Position numbers and translations under genes: made by a program
The notes under the pieces: generated by a model
What the model was told of the DNA's origin: nothing
Database searches by the model: none
Seen by the model: only the letters and a program-made list of their open reading frames with translations
Shown: in pieces, positions 43,570 through 54,300 of the stretch
How positions within the stretch are numbered: the stretch's first letter is position 1
How the letters are laid out: each line of letters opens with the position of its first letter
Source: Semisulcospira habei
Taxonomy: Eukaryota; Mollusca; Gastropoda; Semisulcospiridae
Direction of reading: 5' to 3'
DNA: 64,000 bases
Assembly (NCBI GenBank): GCA_036245525.1
Contig: BTPG01000004.1
Coordinates: forward strand, 52,717,960-52,781,959

Positions 43570-44880
43570 GTAGGCTGCTTCTCTGGCGCCAGGCACCGGC
43601 CACAATTGTTTTCTTCTCTTGGCGACTCATCCAGCCTTGTGTATTGTAGTTGACAGGTCCTTCACATTATACCTACCATCGCTTTGTTCAGTCTGCACGT
43701 TGCGTTACCCTGCATTACCAACTGTATTACAGTAGCTTTCAGTTCAGTCTCATGCCACTCTTCAACATGTACTACCACAACCACAGTCCAATACTACAGT
43801 GTACCTTCAAAGTCAGCCAACTTGCACTTGTCATATAGAAATCTGCGCTAGAGTACAGATTACAGTCTCTTGGGGGAAGGCACCTTAGTGGCTATTATGA
43901 TTGTGATTTTTGTTTACCATTGTCTTTGTGACTGTTTTCAGTGAGATGTCACTCTGGTTTGTCACTCAGGTTTTGGTTTTGTCTAGTGTTCTGCTCTGTA
44001 ATTTGGACTTTGAGGCCTGCAGCTGTGATAGTCATAATCACTACCAGTGCAGGGTCATAAGGTCCACAATCACAGACTGGCACAGATTTGTTCAATTGTG
44101 TTTTGTACTAGACATAATATATGCTTGTATTTTCTGTCAGGTATTTCTCGTCTAGATGTTATGAAAATTTATTCATGTATTTTCCCACATCAAAACTCTC
44201 AGTGACATATCACAGTTGTAGTTGAACAGGAAATAATGAAACAAATTACATTGAAACGTTTATGTAACTGTCAGAGCTGGAGTTAAATGTTTAAAGTGCT
44301 TTGCAAGTGTTCAGAAATAAGACAAGGATAAAGACTGCATTACATGAAAAGTTTTATTGTCAAATTTGAAATTTGACATGGTCAAAGTATCTTTTCATTG
44401 AAACGGACTTTCGAGTTACATGTAATTCAGCTGGAAGAAAAGAAAAGCACCCACCACCATTCATGTAGTCATTCCAATTTCCAGAGTAACAAAAGTGCAC
44501 AAATTGAATATACACTGTACTCACTATCTTGAACAGTTTCAGCAGTAGTGTTGAGAAACTCACAAAAGTTCTAACACATTAATACTACAGTACTGGAAAG
44601 AAACTCAGACCAATTATTTGGCCTCGTGCTGTGGATCCCCCTCGTACATGTAGTGGCTGGTACTGTAAACAGTGTTTGGTCATGTAAACAGTAGCGCACA
44701 CACAGTTTGCAGTACCGCTGGTTACATGCACAAGGGGATTCAAATACAAGTTCAGCGTAGTGTCATTATCATCTGCACGCACACCACCACACCCATCCAC
44801 CTTTCCCATTGTCTTCTGTCTCTCCTGCTTTTCTTTCCTCCAATGATCCTCACTCATGGGGTGAACTATACTGCCTTCTG
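43570..44880. other. Intron, no recognisable feature
   Basis: Ordinary AT-rich intronic DNA. ACATGCACAAGGGG near 44724 resembles motifs repeated in the 3' UTR. Confidence 0.5.
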
Positions 44881-44904
44881 ACGTGTGCTTTGTGATGTTG
44901 ACAG

Positions 44905-45072
44905 CCAACTTCACCTTGCCGGAGGTGGGACAGCTGTTTGACTCGGTCGAGTTCCCTGAAGCGGAGCAACTGAGCAAGGAAGATGCAGAGAAGCTCGTGG
45001 AAAAGTACAAGAAAGAGGCTCGTGAGCAACTCCCCCCACCAGAAAAACGCTTTCGCGATAATCGCTACTCAG
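44905..45072 (+). CDS. HNRNPUL1: hnRNP U-like exon 14: end of kinase-like domain
   Basis: It reads (A)NFTLPEVGQLFDSVEFPEA, then EQLSKEDAEKLVEKYKKEAR and PPPEKRFRDNRYS. This matches the UL1 segment up to its PPPEKR junction with the RGG region. The donor is TCAG|GTTGGT. Phase 1 in and out. Confidence 0.96.
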
Positions 45073-45218
45073 GTTGGTCAACATTGGGTTTTTTGGTTTT
45101 GTTTTTGCGGTAGTAACTATGGAGCATTCTTATTCAACAAGTACCAAATGACCTGATGGTTGTCCTTGAGGGCAGTTTTACATGTTCATTGGTTCTTACT
45201 GAGTGCCTGTTGTCTCAG

Positions 45219-45332
45219 ATCGTGGACGTCGGGACTACGGACGAGACAACCGTCCACGTGGAGGATATCGTGGTGGCATGGACAGGGACCGTCGTGGAGG
45301 TACAAGAGGCTTCCGAGATGATCGCTGGAGTG
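45219..45332 (+). CDS. HNRNPUL1: hnRNP U-like exon 15: RGG-rich
   Basis: It reads (D)RGRRDYGRDNRPRGGYRGG, then MDRDRRGGTRGFRDDRWS, an Arg/Gly-rich RNA-binding box. The acceptor is GTCTCAG and the donor AGTG|GTCAGT. Phase 1 in and out. The 10-kb intron that follows holds two DIRS elements. Confidence 0.92.
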
Positions 45333-45950
45333 GTCAGTCCCAAAATCTTGTTATTCACTTTTACTGGAGCTGTTTGTGTGAAAGTGGACTGATAATTGTC
45401 AGCCCGGTCTGAGCCAAAAGTCCTTGCCTATTATAACCACTTCTGGCTTGGGACACCTGACGGCTTTAGTCCACTGTCGCACATACTGCACCTGGTGAAT
45501 AGCCTGTTTGGCACCATTCTTTGTGGATTCGTCACACTTATCTTGTAGTTAGTCTTGGCTGTTTGTTTCCTCAAAAACATTACCGATGACATTACTGGAA
45601 GTGTCAACTACTTACCCAATTTTAGCCTAAGAACTTGTTGTGTTCCTTCACAACCCGGGAGGCACTCGGGGAACCCTCATTAGGGCTGAGAGTAGCCTCC
45701 CGTCCCAGTCTATCTGGGCACCCACTACGTGGCCCAATCACAAATCGGTCGTTTCTACTTAGCTCTAAAGTTTAGACGTGTTAGCCTATCGCTCCACAGA
45801 CCGTTGCTAACGGTTTTTCACTGGACTACTTTTTGTGGATTCCTGTGTTCCTTCAGTCTTGTGTGCTTGGATTTATGTGCCTGTGTGTGCTTTTCAAGGA
45901 TTGTGCTTCGGGTGAACTGTGCTTTTCTTCGTTCTGGTGAACACGGGGGA

Positions 45951-45971
45951 GGGGGGGGGGGGGGGGGGGGG
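45951..45971. repeat. 21-nt poly-G tract in DIRS copy C
   Basis: A G run right after ACACGGGGGA, just before the gag region. Confidence 0.95.
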
Positions 45972-46439
45972 AAAGAAAAAAAAAAGAAATTCCTCTCAGT
46001 GGTGTTTACTGTTCCTACTATGGAGCTTCCTCCACCCGTCGCCAAGTCACAGGAGCGGTAAGGTCTTGGCCCCTCCCTCAGACGGCCCTGGCCCGGGTGC
46101 CTGTTTTGGTTGGTTTGTTTCATCGGATCGCACAGAGCCTTCGTTCTCGTTTTCGCAACCTCAGAGTGCTTGCGCCCGGTCGCCTACTATTTCTGTTTTT
46201 ATGTTGCAGTCCCCTGTGCGTACCTGCCAAAAGTGTGGATCTTTTCAGTGGCCGTGTGATGACCATGATTTATGCCTTCCTTGTACGGGCTGCAACTCGG
46301 ACCATACTTGCACCGTCTGCGCCGCCTGGCCCGAGCAGCAATGGTCGCAGCTTTGGAGTTTTTACAGGCGTGAACGTCCACATACGCCTAGTGACGTGGC
46401 TTCCTTCCTGGAGCCCACATCAGTACTTGGCACTGTTCC

Positions 46440-46970
46440 CAGCCGGGTGGACGCGGACCGTGAGGATCCACTGAGCCGTCGGCCGCTTGAGCTTCGCTCA
46501 TCCTCCCTCACTTCTAATCGGACACCGCCTGCTGACTCTTACGGGGAGTCCGCCTTAGGGCGCAGCGTTTGCCTTACGGGGGCACGCATACCGCGACATA
46601 CTTCGTGCAGTAAGTTGTCCAAAAATAATCGAATTGGTGTTAACCGTGAGGATCAACTGAGCCGTCGGCCGCTTGAGATTTCCATATCCTCCAAAATTTC
46701 TAACCGGACACAGCCTGCTGACTCTTACGGGGAGTCCGCCTTAGGGCTTAGCGTTTGCCTTACGGGGGCACGCATGCCACAACATATTTGCTCATCCCCC
46801 AAGTTTTCTAAACGGACACCACCTGCTGACTCTTACGGGGAGTCCCCTTAGGGCGTAGCGTTTGTCTTACGGGGGCACGCATACCGCGACATACTTCGCG
46901 CCGTAAATTGTCCAAAAATCATAAGAGATCTCATTTGCAAAAGCCTGCGTACTCTTACGGAGAGACGCTT
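46440..46970. repeat. Coding minisatellite 1 in DIRS gag (about 180-bp units)
   Basis: GCCTGCTGACTCTTACGGGG, AGTCCGCCTTAGGG, GTTTGCCTTACGGGGGCACG and GTGAGGATC..CTGAGCCGTC repeat three to four times, keeping frame for PPADSYGESALG through most units. Confidence 0.9.
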
Positions 46971-47069
46971 ATGCAGCAACGTGCCCGCCTTACGGAGGCA
47001 GGCGAGAGATCCAGGTCCATGCGTCATCGGTTTGATGAAACTTTCTCACTCGACCTCCATGTCCACTAG

Positions 47070-47545
47070 CGCCCCGGTTTGTAACCGGTCTCCGCACAGC
47101 GCCCTGGCTCGTAGCCGGTCCCCGCGCATACACCTATCGGACACTTTTCCGCCTAAGCGTCGCCATAGATCGTCACTTTATGACACATTGCTCGGCGCGG
47201 CGGGTCTTCTGGTGTCACCTTGCGCCCCGGCTATTAACTGGTCACCGCGCATACACCGATCTGATACTTCTCCGCCTAAGCGTCACTATGGATCGTCACT
47301 TCATGATCCTTCGCACGGCGCGGCGGGGCTCCCGGTGTTCCCTAGCGCCCCGGTTTGTAACCGGTCACCGCGCAGCGCCCTGGCTCGTAGCCGGTCACCG
47401 CGCATATAACATTCAGACACTCTTCCGCCTAAGCGTCGCCATCGCTCGTCACTTTTTGACCCTTTGCTCGGCGCGGCGGGTATTACGGTGTCCCCTAGCG
47501 CCCAGGCTAGTATCCGGTCACCGCGCGTACATCGTTCAGGCGAGC
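47070..47545. repeat. Coding minisatellite 2 in DIRS gag (about 130-bp units)
   Basis: About four units hold GGTCACCGCGCATACA, TCCGCCTAAGCGTCGCCAT, TCGTCACTT and CGGCGCGGCGGG, encoding RSPRIHRSDTSPPKR-like repeats. Confidence 0.9.
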
Positions 47546-48494
47546 AGTCCTCTCGGCGCCACTCTTGCCTCTCTAGTTTGCTGCATTCACCTTCCTCCCG
47601 GGATATTCAGCGTTCTCCTCTACAGGTCCCGGAGTCTATTGACGTCGACGTCCTCGGTCTCCACCCTGATGTTTCGACCTCCAATTTTGCAGTTTGGGGT
47701 GACCATCCCGAGTCCCTGCTTTCCCTCTCAGCGGACTCTCTTTGCGATGATTCGGATTCTTCCTTCTGTGTCGCTCCGGGTATCGCGACCAGGCGGTCGA
47801 TTGAGGCGGCCTCGGAACTTATTCTCCGTTTTTCGTTTCCCCGGATGTTTGTCCTTCCGCTCCTCCACTCAAGCACAAAGCTTCCGCTTCTGTGGATGCT
47901 CTCCTTCCCACCAAGCGAATTAGATCTCTCCCACAACCACCTGCTTTTTGCAATCTCTCCGACGCCTTTTCAGCCCAGTTACCTCTCGCCACTTCGAAGG
48001 AGTCGGTTTTCTTTTCCGATGCCAAGTGACCGGCGGGCATCGATATACATTTTCGCCAGAGCTGATATGCAGGCCACTCTCAGACGTTTTCGTGCCCTTT
48101 GCCTTTGCTGGATACTGTTGCAGCTTTTCAGGCGGATGGGCACCTTGCCGCCTTTGCTCGAGTTCCTTGAGGTGTTAAGACTGCTGTCCTCATTCGCAAC
48201 CCCCGCCTCGCCCGCACCAGCAGGCGCGACAATCGCCGACGACTACACATCCGCACCATCGGACAGGAAGCCCGCTGGCTGCTATCTTCTCTCGTCGGGA
48301 CGTGGCTCGAACGATATCCGCCAATGGCACACCCAGACCTGTTTACCATACACATTTGGTGTATTAAAATACACAGTTTTGCTTTGGGGTACACATGTAC
48401 ATGTGTATACACAAAAATACACATTTCGATTCATTTCGGATACACATTTTTAGAATCAGACTTTTACACAAAACGTCGATCGCAGAAGAAGAGA

Positions 48495-48890
48495 AGGTGT
48501 TCCTGAACATTCACATGGATAAATGTCTGACGCTTGTTCGCTCCCAAAAAGGACCCAGTTATGCTCGTTGCACCCTTTGCGACAAAGACTTTTCGGTCAG
48601 GGATGACGGCAGCTTCCAGTATCACTAGGCAGGCATTGTCATGGAACCCCCAGGGAGAGAGGAAAAGAGGTAGGCCGAGAAACTCCTGGCGTCGAGACCT
48701 CCAAGCAGACATCAAGAGACTGGGAAACACCTGGAGTAGAATCGAAGGAGAAGCACAGGACAGGGGTTGCTGGAGGTCTCTCGTCGACGGCCTATACCCG
48801 GGTAGGGGTGACAGGCGTAAGTAAGTAATGCCGGCAGCTACGACTGCAAAGGACACATCAAAAGTAAGGGACACAAAGAATTTGAGCGGT
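48495..48890 (+). pseudogene. BED/hAT-like zinc-finger fragment split by an insertion
   Basis: The first part reads VFLNIHMDKCLTLVRSQKGP, then SYARCTLCDKDFSVRDDG. After the insertion (48615-48839) it resumes GSYDCKGHIKSKGHKEFERS. Joined, this is a CxxC...HxxxxxH finger of the kind seen at the N-terminus of hAT-type transposases. No catalytic domain follows within the element. Confidence 0.7.
48615..48831 (+). mobile_element. RTE-like 3' fragment, 8-bp TSD
   Basis: It reads SSITRQALSWNPQGERKRGR, then WRSLVDGLYPGRGDRRK, nearly identical to 25.1-25.3 kb. The tail is GTAAGTAA. The target duplication CGGCAGCT is at 48607-48614 and 48832-48839. Confidence 0.9.
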
Positions 48891-49170
48891 CTGAAGATGT
48901 TTGTCGGAGCGGGAGGGGGAGACGGAGAGAAACTGACAACTCACTGGCTTGTGAAGAAATACACATGTGAGGTCCAAAGTACACATTTAGTCAGTTGAAA
49001 GTACACTGACTGCACCCAGGTGGTAAACAGGTCTGCACACCTCTCCAGTCTTCGCTGTCTACGCGGGTTGATGACACTCTTCGTCTTTTCCCGGAGGTTT
49101 CGGTTCCGGCCCTGCTTGGTGTAGACAGTCCCTCGTCTCGCTCTGCTGTTGGATGATATTGCATCGCCTA

Positions 49171-49383
49171 GGATGCAGACCTGTTTACCATACACATTTG
49201 GCGTATTAAAGTACACAATTTTGCTTTGGGGTACACTTACATGTACACGTTTTTACACAAAAATACACATTTTGGAGAAACTGACAACTCACTGGCTTGT
49301 GAATAAATACACATGTGAGGTCCAAAGTACACAATTAGTCAGTTGAAAGTACACTGACTGCACCCAGGGGGTAAACAGGTCTG
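49171..49383 (+). mobile_element. 213-bp MITE, ends CAGACCTGTTTACC, TSD AGGATG
   Basis: It has the same ends as the 48.3-kb element and keeps about 100 bp of each side (CATACACATTTGGCGTATTA; CAAAGTACACAATTAGTCAG). The perfect 6-bp duplication AGGATG flanks it. It is an internally deleted relative. Confidence 0.95.
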
Positions 49384-49470
49384 AGGATGCGTCACGCACG
49401 GCCACGCTTCTCGACTTTGATGCCGCAGCTCGGCTCATCGCGGCTGCATTACCCAGGGACGCGTGTCCCC

Positions 49471-49472
<2 letters not shown>

Positions 49473-49522
<50 letters not shown>
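49473..49522. repeat. 50-nt poly-C tract in DIRS copy C
   Basis: An uninterrupted C run before the RT remnant, in a position like the C runs of copies A and B. Confidence 0.95.
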
Positions 49523-49523
<1 letters not shown>

Positions 49524-49679
49524 CTCCATAGGAAGGTGTTCGCAGGTCTTTACCTCAGCTCCCGGGCTTTAAGGATCTGAAGGATTTCTTTTCATCTTTA
49601 CTCCCGGCTGATTTCCAGGAGTATCCTTTCTTCGCGAATCGCTAGAGCCCAACTGACCTAGACCTCTCCTTCCGCCATT

Positions 49680-51055
49680 CCTGGTATGCGGGACATTCCC
49701 CGTCCTGTAGCTGTCAGCTTCCATCATTGGACCCTCACTCGATTTCCCGGCTTGGTGGTCCCAATCAGCTGAGCCACACCCTCCCTCATGGTTGGGAGAC
49801 GACGTCGTCGCTATTACGGAATACCTTGGCTTGCTCTGGTTTTCTGGAGTTTCTCTTCGGCGACACCTGGCAGAAGGTGAAGGACGACAATCCGCAACAC
49901 TGGCACAGCTACGTTACAGCCTCGCGCTTCAAGCCGCCCGCGAGGCCGTTGCGCCCTGTGGTCCTCCAGACCTGCTTCATTTTTTCACTCCCGCTCCCGC
50001 CTCTGTCCCCGCCTGGCCCAGGTCTGCTCGTGACTGGCGGGCCCCCTGACTCGTTTCCCGTGGGACTCTCGTTTTCTTTTCGTTCTCCCCCGCCTCTGAG
50101 AAGCTCACCCTATTGGACAGAGATTCCGTCGGACGGTCTGAAAGCCTTCACACTGCGCGGAGAGGTCGTCTGGCTTCTACCGACGGCCGCCACAGAGGTA
50201 GTGTCTCATTCCGACTCACCAGCATTTTACAGCCGCCTGTTTCTGTGGTTCCTAAGCCGGGCGACAATTGGCGTCCCGTTATCGATCTACCAGACATCTC
50301 CCTATCTCGCCGGTTACTCATCTAGACATGAAATTTACGACCACCCTCAACATAGTGAGTTTGCCGGAGCCTTGGATCCACAAATCCGCCTTCTGGGCCA
50401 CCCAGGTAGCAAAGGCGGTGTCAGTCCCCGCCAGAGTTTGGCTTCAGCTCCTCGGCTTGATGAATGCAGTAGTGGATCTCCTTCCCCTCGGTCGTCTTTA
50501 CTCCCGGCCTCTTCAACTGCCCCTTCTGCTTCATTGACGTCCGTCCTCCGGCGACTTAGACGCACCGGTACCTGTGACTTGTTACTTTGCTCATATCGAC
50601 AGCGCTGGACGGACACCTCACGGCTCGCATTGGGAGTTCCTCTAGACTCTCCGCCTCCTCAGCTCTCCCGCTATGCGTGGACACAAGTCTCACCGGCTGG
50701 GGTGCACATCTGCTACTGAGTTTCCTCTTGACGTCCGGCCTTTGGTCACCGGAAATAGTAGACAGACACATCAACTGGCGCGAGCTACCAGCGCTTTGGC
50801 AAGCCCTCATCAAATGGGAATCGCACCTTCGCCACCAGGAGCTCCTAGTCATTTCGGACAACGCCACTGTGGTCTCTTCCATTCAGAAGCTGGGTGATAC
50901 GCACTCTCCTGAGCAGTGCATTCTCCTCTATAGATTGATGCGCTGGTGCGTGGACCGCGGCCTATCCCTCCGAGCTCGACACATCCCAGGTCACCTGAAC
51001 GTGTTGGCGGACTCCTTATCTCGGACTCCGAGGTTACCTGTCCATGATTGCTGAC
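49680..51055 (+). pseudogene. DIRS RT / RNase H (copy C), decayed
   Basis: The RT part is scrambled by frameshifts, with pieces such as SDSPAFYSRLF, GDNWRPVIDL and LHLL-type blocks. RNase H is clear at 50587-51054: TSLTGWGAHLL, VDRHINWRELPALWQALIKW, LLVISDNATVVSSIQKLGDT, SLRARHIPGHLNVLADSLSR. The catalytic YLDD segment was not found. A deletion joins LADSLSR straight to the recombinase. Confidence 0.85.
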
Positions 51056-52086
51056 AATTACCGTCATCTCGGCCACCCCGACCCTTGCACATGTAAAGCT
51101 CTCACAGACCTGATGGCACATTTTGGCCTGCATCGCCCGGTTTCCCGCTGATTCCTCGCTGGGACCTTCCCTGGGTCCTGACGTGGCTTAATTCGGACAG
51201 GTTCGAACCCCTTGCCCTGTCTCATTTCGATGATGTGTCGCGGAAGACCTGCTTCCTTTTGGCCCTAGCCACAGCGGCCACAGTCGGCGAGCTCCACGCT
51301 CTGTCGGCGAGTTCTACCTGCCTCCAGTTCCGGGCGGATGGCTCTGTGCGATTGCTCACAGACCATGCCTTCCTAGCCACAAACAGGTCTCCCTTGACTG
51401 CACCCCCCGATCATCACTATTCGGCCGTTGAAACCCGCAAATTTTCTCGGGAGACCCGGCACCAAGATCCTGTGCGCGTCTTTCGCTTTTACATACGCAG
51501 ATTCAAGCCCGTCCCTCGCGGACAGTCACGCCTCTTTCTGCCTTTGGCCCCCGGCAGCACTGACCTCACAGCCCAGACAATATCTTCCTGGCTACGTTGG
51601 GTCATACGGTTCGCCTACCAGGACCTTTCCCAAATGGGTCGGAATTCTGCCTAAATATCCGGCCTGTCATGGCGAACAATCTGAACTAAGTTTGGTTTTT
51701 CCCTCTGTGATTCATGATGCGCTCTGGGCAATCGAAATACAAGCTCCACGTCCGCGGGAACCGGACATATAGAGCACGATGACGATAACTGGCCGTAAGT
51801 CTCGGGTGATTGACTTCCCCGGGCTAACAAGGACAGAGAGGGGTCACTTTTTCAGAAAGATGGTGTGAAGAGGTTCAAAATCCGCGCACATGCGGTTCGC
51901 GCCATGGCCGCGTGCGTCGCCTTCGTTAGCAACTGTGCTGTTCGAGCCGTCGTGGCAGCGGTGGGCTGGCGGTCCGAATCAACATTCGCCCGCTTCTACC
52001 TCAGGGATCTGTCGAGCCAGCGAGACAATCTCGCCCTGGACATCTCCGCAGCGCAACACTCCCTCCCGGCGCCGGAAGCACCGTAG
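51030..52086 (+). pseudogene. DIRS tyrosine recombinase (copy C), inactivated
   Basis: It begins at RGYLSMIADNYRHLG because the N-terminal part is deleted. It then reads WVLTWLNSDRFEPL, LATAATVGELHALS, a frameshift near 51640, and IRAHAVRAMAACVAF and GWRSESTFARFYLRD. HxxR and Tyr are intact, but the first catalytic Arg is Thr (AAT for AAR). Confidence 0.88.
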
Positions 52087-52201
52087 TGTGCACTTAGCTA
52101 AAATTGTCGGGAGTTTGGCGAATTGGTGTGTGGATCTGTCGTATGCCCTTTATGGCGGTAACTTTGGCGTGGCACCCTCCACCTTTTCGACATTCTTCCA
52201 G

Positions 52202-52291
52202 ACAGTAATGTCATCGGTAATGTTTTTGAGGAAACAAATTAATTTTTCTCTAAAATATATTTTTTCGAAAAATACTTACCGATATTACTCG
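52202..52291. repeat. DIRS internal complementary region, copy C
   Basis: CAGTAATGTCATCGGTAATG, TTTTTGAGGAAACAAATTAA, then TTTTTCTCTAAAATATATTT and CGAAAAATACTTACCGAT: the reverse complement of the left end fused to that of the right end. Confidence 0.9.
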
Positions 52292-52942
52292 AAGGACCCT
52301 CCCACCTGCCCCGCTTGCCGCTGGTAAGCTAAGTATCACGACTGATTTGTGATTGGGCCACGTAGTGGGTGCCCAGATAGACTGGGACGGGAGGCTACTC
52401 TCAGCCCTAATGAGGGTTCCCCGAGTGCCTCCCGGGTTGTGAAGGAACACAACAAGTTCTTAGGCTAAAATTGGGTAAGTAGTTGACACTTTCAGACAGT
52501 AATGTCATCGGTAAGTATTTTTCGAAAAATATTTTAGAGAAAAATAAATTTTCACTCCATCAGCAAACAACATGCCTCTAAACATGCACGTCCATTAGCT
52601 GCATGGGCTGAGACGGGTCTGAAAATGTTGCAAGGTGATGGCAGTTCAAGCTCTACTATCCCAGTAATTGTGTGCTGGTCTGTGTTTGTTTCCTCAAAAA
52701 CATTACCGATGACATTACTGTCTGGAAGTGTCAACTACTTACCCAATTTTAGCCTAAGAACTTGTTGTGTTCCTTCACAACCCGGGAGGCACTCGGGGAA
52801 CCCTAACTAGGGCTGAGAGTAGCCTTCGGTCCCAGTCCAACCAGGCTCCCACTACGTGGCCCAATCACATATCAGTCGTTTCTACTTAGCTGTACGCTTC
52901 AGACGTGTTAGACTATCGCTCCCGGACCGTTAACAGAGAGAA

Positions 52943-53513
52943 ATCTAGTCTGTGATTGGCTGAATAGCCTTCGGCTGTTGTAATCTGTCTTCTCATTGGC
53001 TAGCATTTCTGTACTGTATTCATGTTGTATCATTCGTGTACCAACACAACCCTTTTACCGATGCGGGATTGTACTTCAGCCTGTGTTGCTTTTACCTGAG
53101 GATTGTAAAGTATGGATTTTACCTGATGGATTTACATTAAATACTCGAGCTGTACACGTTTCCTTGTGTTTTCCTAGCGAGCTGAAGGTATGCATAGAAA
53201 GTACGATAATGTCGTGCACTTTTAACCTGGTACTCATTCACGCACACGTCTTACACACTTTCTCCTTGAGGGCCGTGATCAATTTTGAGGCCATATTGGT
53301 TAACACGAAATACGGTTAACACGAAGTGATTTTCCGTGTCCCCAGAAATTCGTGTTAAGCGGACTCCACTGTATGTATGAATGTGTGTATATACGTCGTT
53401 TTAAAGTAAGCAGTGCAACGCGATTTGAGGGCCCCCCTTTTACACCTTGAGGGGCTCCCTTTTTTGATTAGAGGGAGCCTTTGGGCTCACTTTTCTGAAA
53501 TCCTAGAATCAAC
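52943..53513 (+). repeat. 570-bp composite repeat, copy 1
   Basis: Over 95 percent alike by eye to 57272-57851, from TGATTGGCTGAATAGCC to AGAATCAACACTG. It includes TTAACACGAAATACGG and GTTAAGCGGACTCCACTG-TA, which looks like a pogo/Tigger-type terminus (reverse CAGTGGAGTCCGCTTAAC next to TA). Confidence 0.93.
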
Positions 53514-53515
53514 AC

Positions 53516-54206
53516 TGCAGTCTATAACTCAACGGACAGAGAAAAAAAGGTCCCTGAATTCCGGCAAGTGTGGGTGCGAGTCAGTTATCATCAAGCTGTC
53601 GTGAGAGATATCTGGTACATATCAAACCCGCTGCGACCGTATTTCCTCCCCTCCTTTTGGCTCCTGCGGCTCCATGCCTGACCAAAAGCTTTTCGAGTTT
53701 TTCAGTTCGCGGATAGTACGACTGTGTCTTCACTTATACCGTGTATACACTATTTAGTTATAATCATTTTTACACTTTATTATCACTAGGCTGTTTTTTT
53801 TTTTTTCCTCTCAATAAAGTTTCATTTCATCTCTCTTTCTCTCTCTAAGAATGTTGTAGTTTAGCAAGGACAAACAAGAAAAGAGGCCTGTGCGCCTATT
53901 GTTTCCCCAAAAAATGCGCTAACCCGTACACGCACTAAAAAATTCTAGAGTTCATTTGTTTTTAAATGAAGTTGATGTGAATTTTCAATGATTTCACACA
54001 AGTTCACCTTATTTTGCGCACGCAGTCAAGGAGACAAGGGACAATAAAGGAAAGTGAGAAACGGGACGGCTGCGTCTGCCGTCCGCTGTAATATAAACAA
54101 TTCCGCGATAACGCGGATGCTAAGGAGCTCGTGGGGCCATGTGTTTTTGGAGCTGTAGCGACTACCTCAGTTCGGAGTAATCTCTGTGTCCGTTGAGTTA
54201 TAGACT
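53516..54206. mobile_element. 690-bp unit with 25-bp inverted ends
   Basis: AGTCTATAACTCAACGGACA at 53516 is the inverted match of TGTCCGTTGAGTTATAGACT ending at about 54206. No reading frame was recognised; it contains a T-rich tract and an AATAAA near 53812. It lies inside DIRS copy D. Confidence 0.75.
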
Positions 54207-54208
54207 GG

Positions 54209-54300
54209 ACAGTAATGTCATCAGTAATGTTTTTGAAGAAACAAATTAATTTTTCTCTAAAATATATTTTTTCGAAAAATACTTACCGATGACATTACTC
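54209..54300. repeat. DIRS internal complementary region, copy D
   Basis: CAGTAATGTCATCAGTAATG...GAAGAAACAAATTAATTTTTC...CGAAAAATACTTACCGATGACATTACT-like wording, colinear with copy C. Confidence 0.9.

Larger units (their letters stand above)
46060..48325 (+). pseudogene. DIRS gag-like region (copy C) with internal repeats
   Basis: A Cys/His-rich block at about 46210-46330 (CQKCGSFQWPCDDHDLCLPC, then TGCNSDHTCTVCAAW) fits the zinc-binding part expected of DIRS gag proteins. It is followed by low-complexity repeats (PPADSYGESALG..., then RSPRIHRSDTSPPKRH...). Frames 45919-46851, 46981-47409 and 47464-48453 together cover the region, so it is frameshifted. A sequence beginning CAGACCTG interrupts it at 48335. 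Confidence 0.75.
48335..49038 (+). mobile_element. TIR transposon, ends CAGACCTGTTTACC, 6-bp TSD, with zinc-finger frame
   Basis: Left end CAGACCTGTTTACC at 48335; right end GGTAAACAGGTCTG finishing near 49038. Flanks CACACC on both sides are a 6-bp duplication. Inside is a coding fragment for a zinc finger, itself split by an RTE-like fragment. It lies in the gag region of DIRS copy C. Confidence 0.87.
45562..52552 (+). mobile_element. DIRS-like retrotransposon copy C, 7 kb
   Basis: The left inverted terminal repeat (about 45562-45750: TTTCCTCAAAAACATTACCG, AATTTTAGCCTAAGAACTTG, GGGAGGCACTCGGGGAACCC) is complementary to about 52335-52552. The order inside is poly-G run, gag, nested TIR transposons, 50-nt poly-C, RT remnant, RNase H, tyrosine recombinase, internal complementary region. 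It has stops, frameshifts and an internal deletion. It is the only copy here with a recognisable long gag. Confidence 0.93.
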
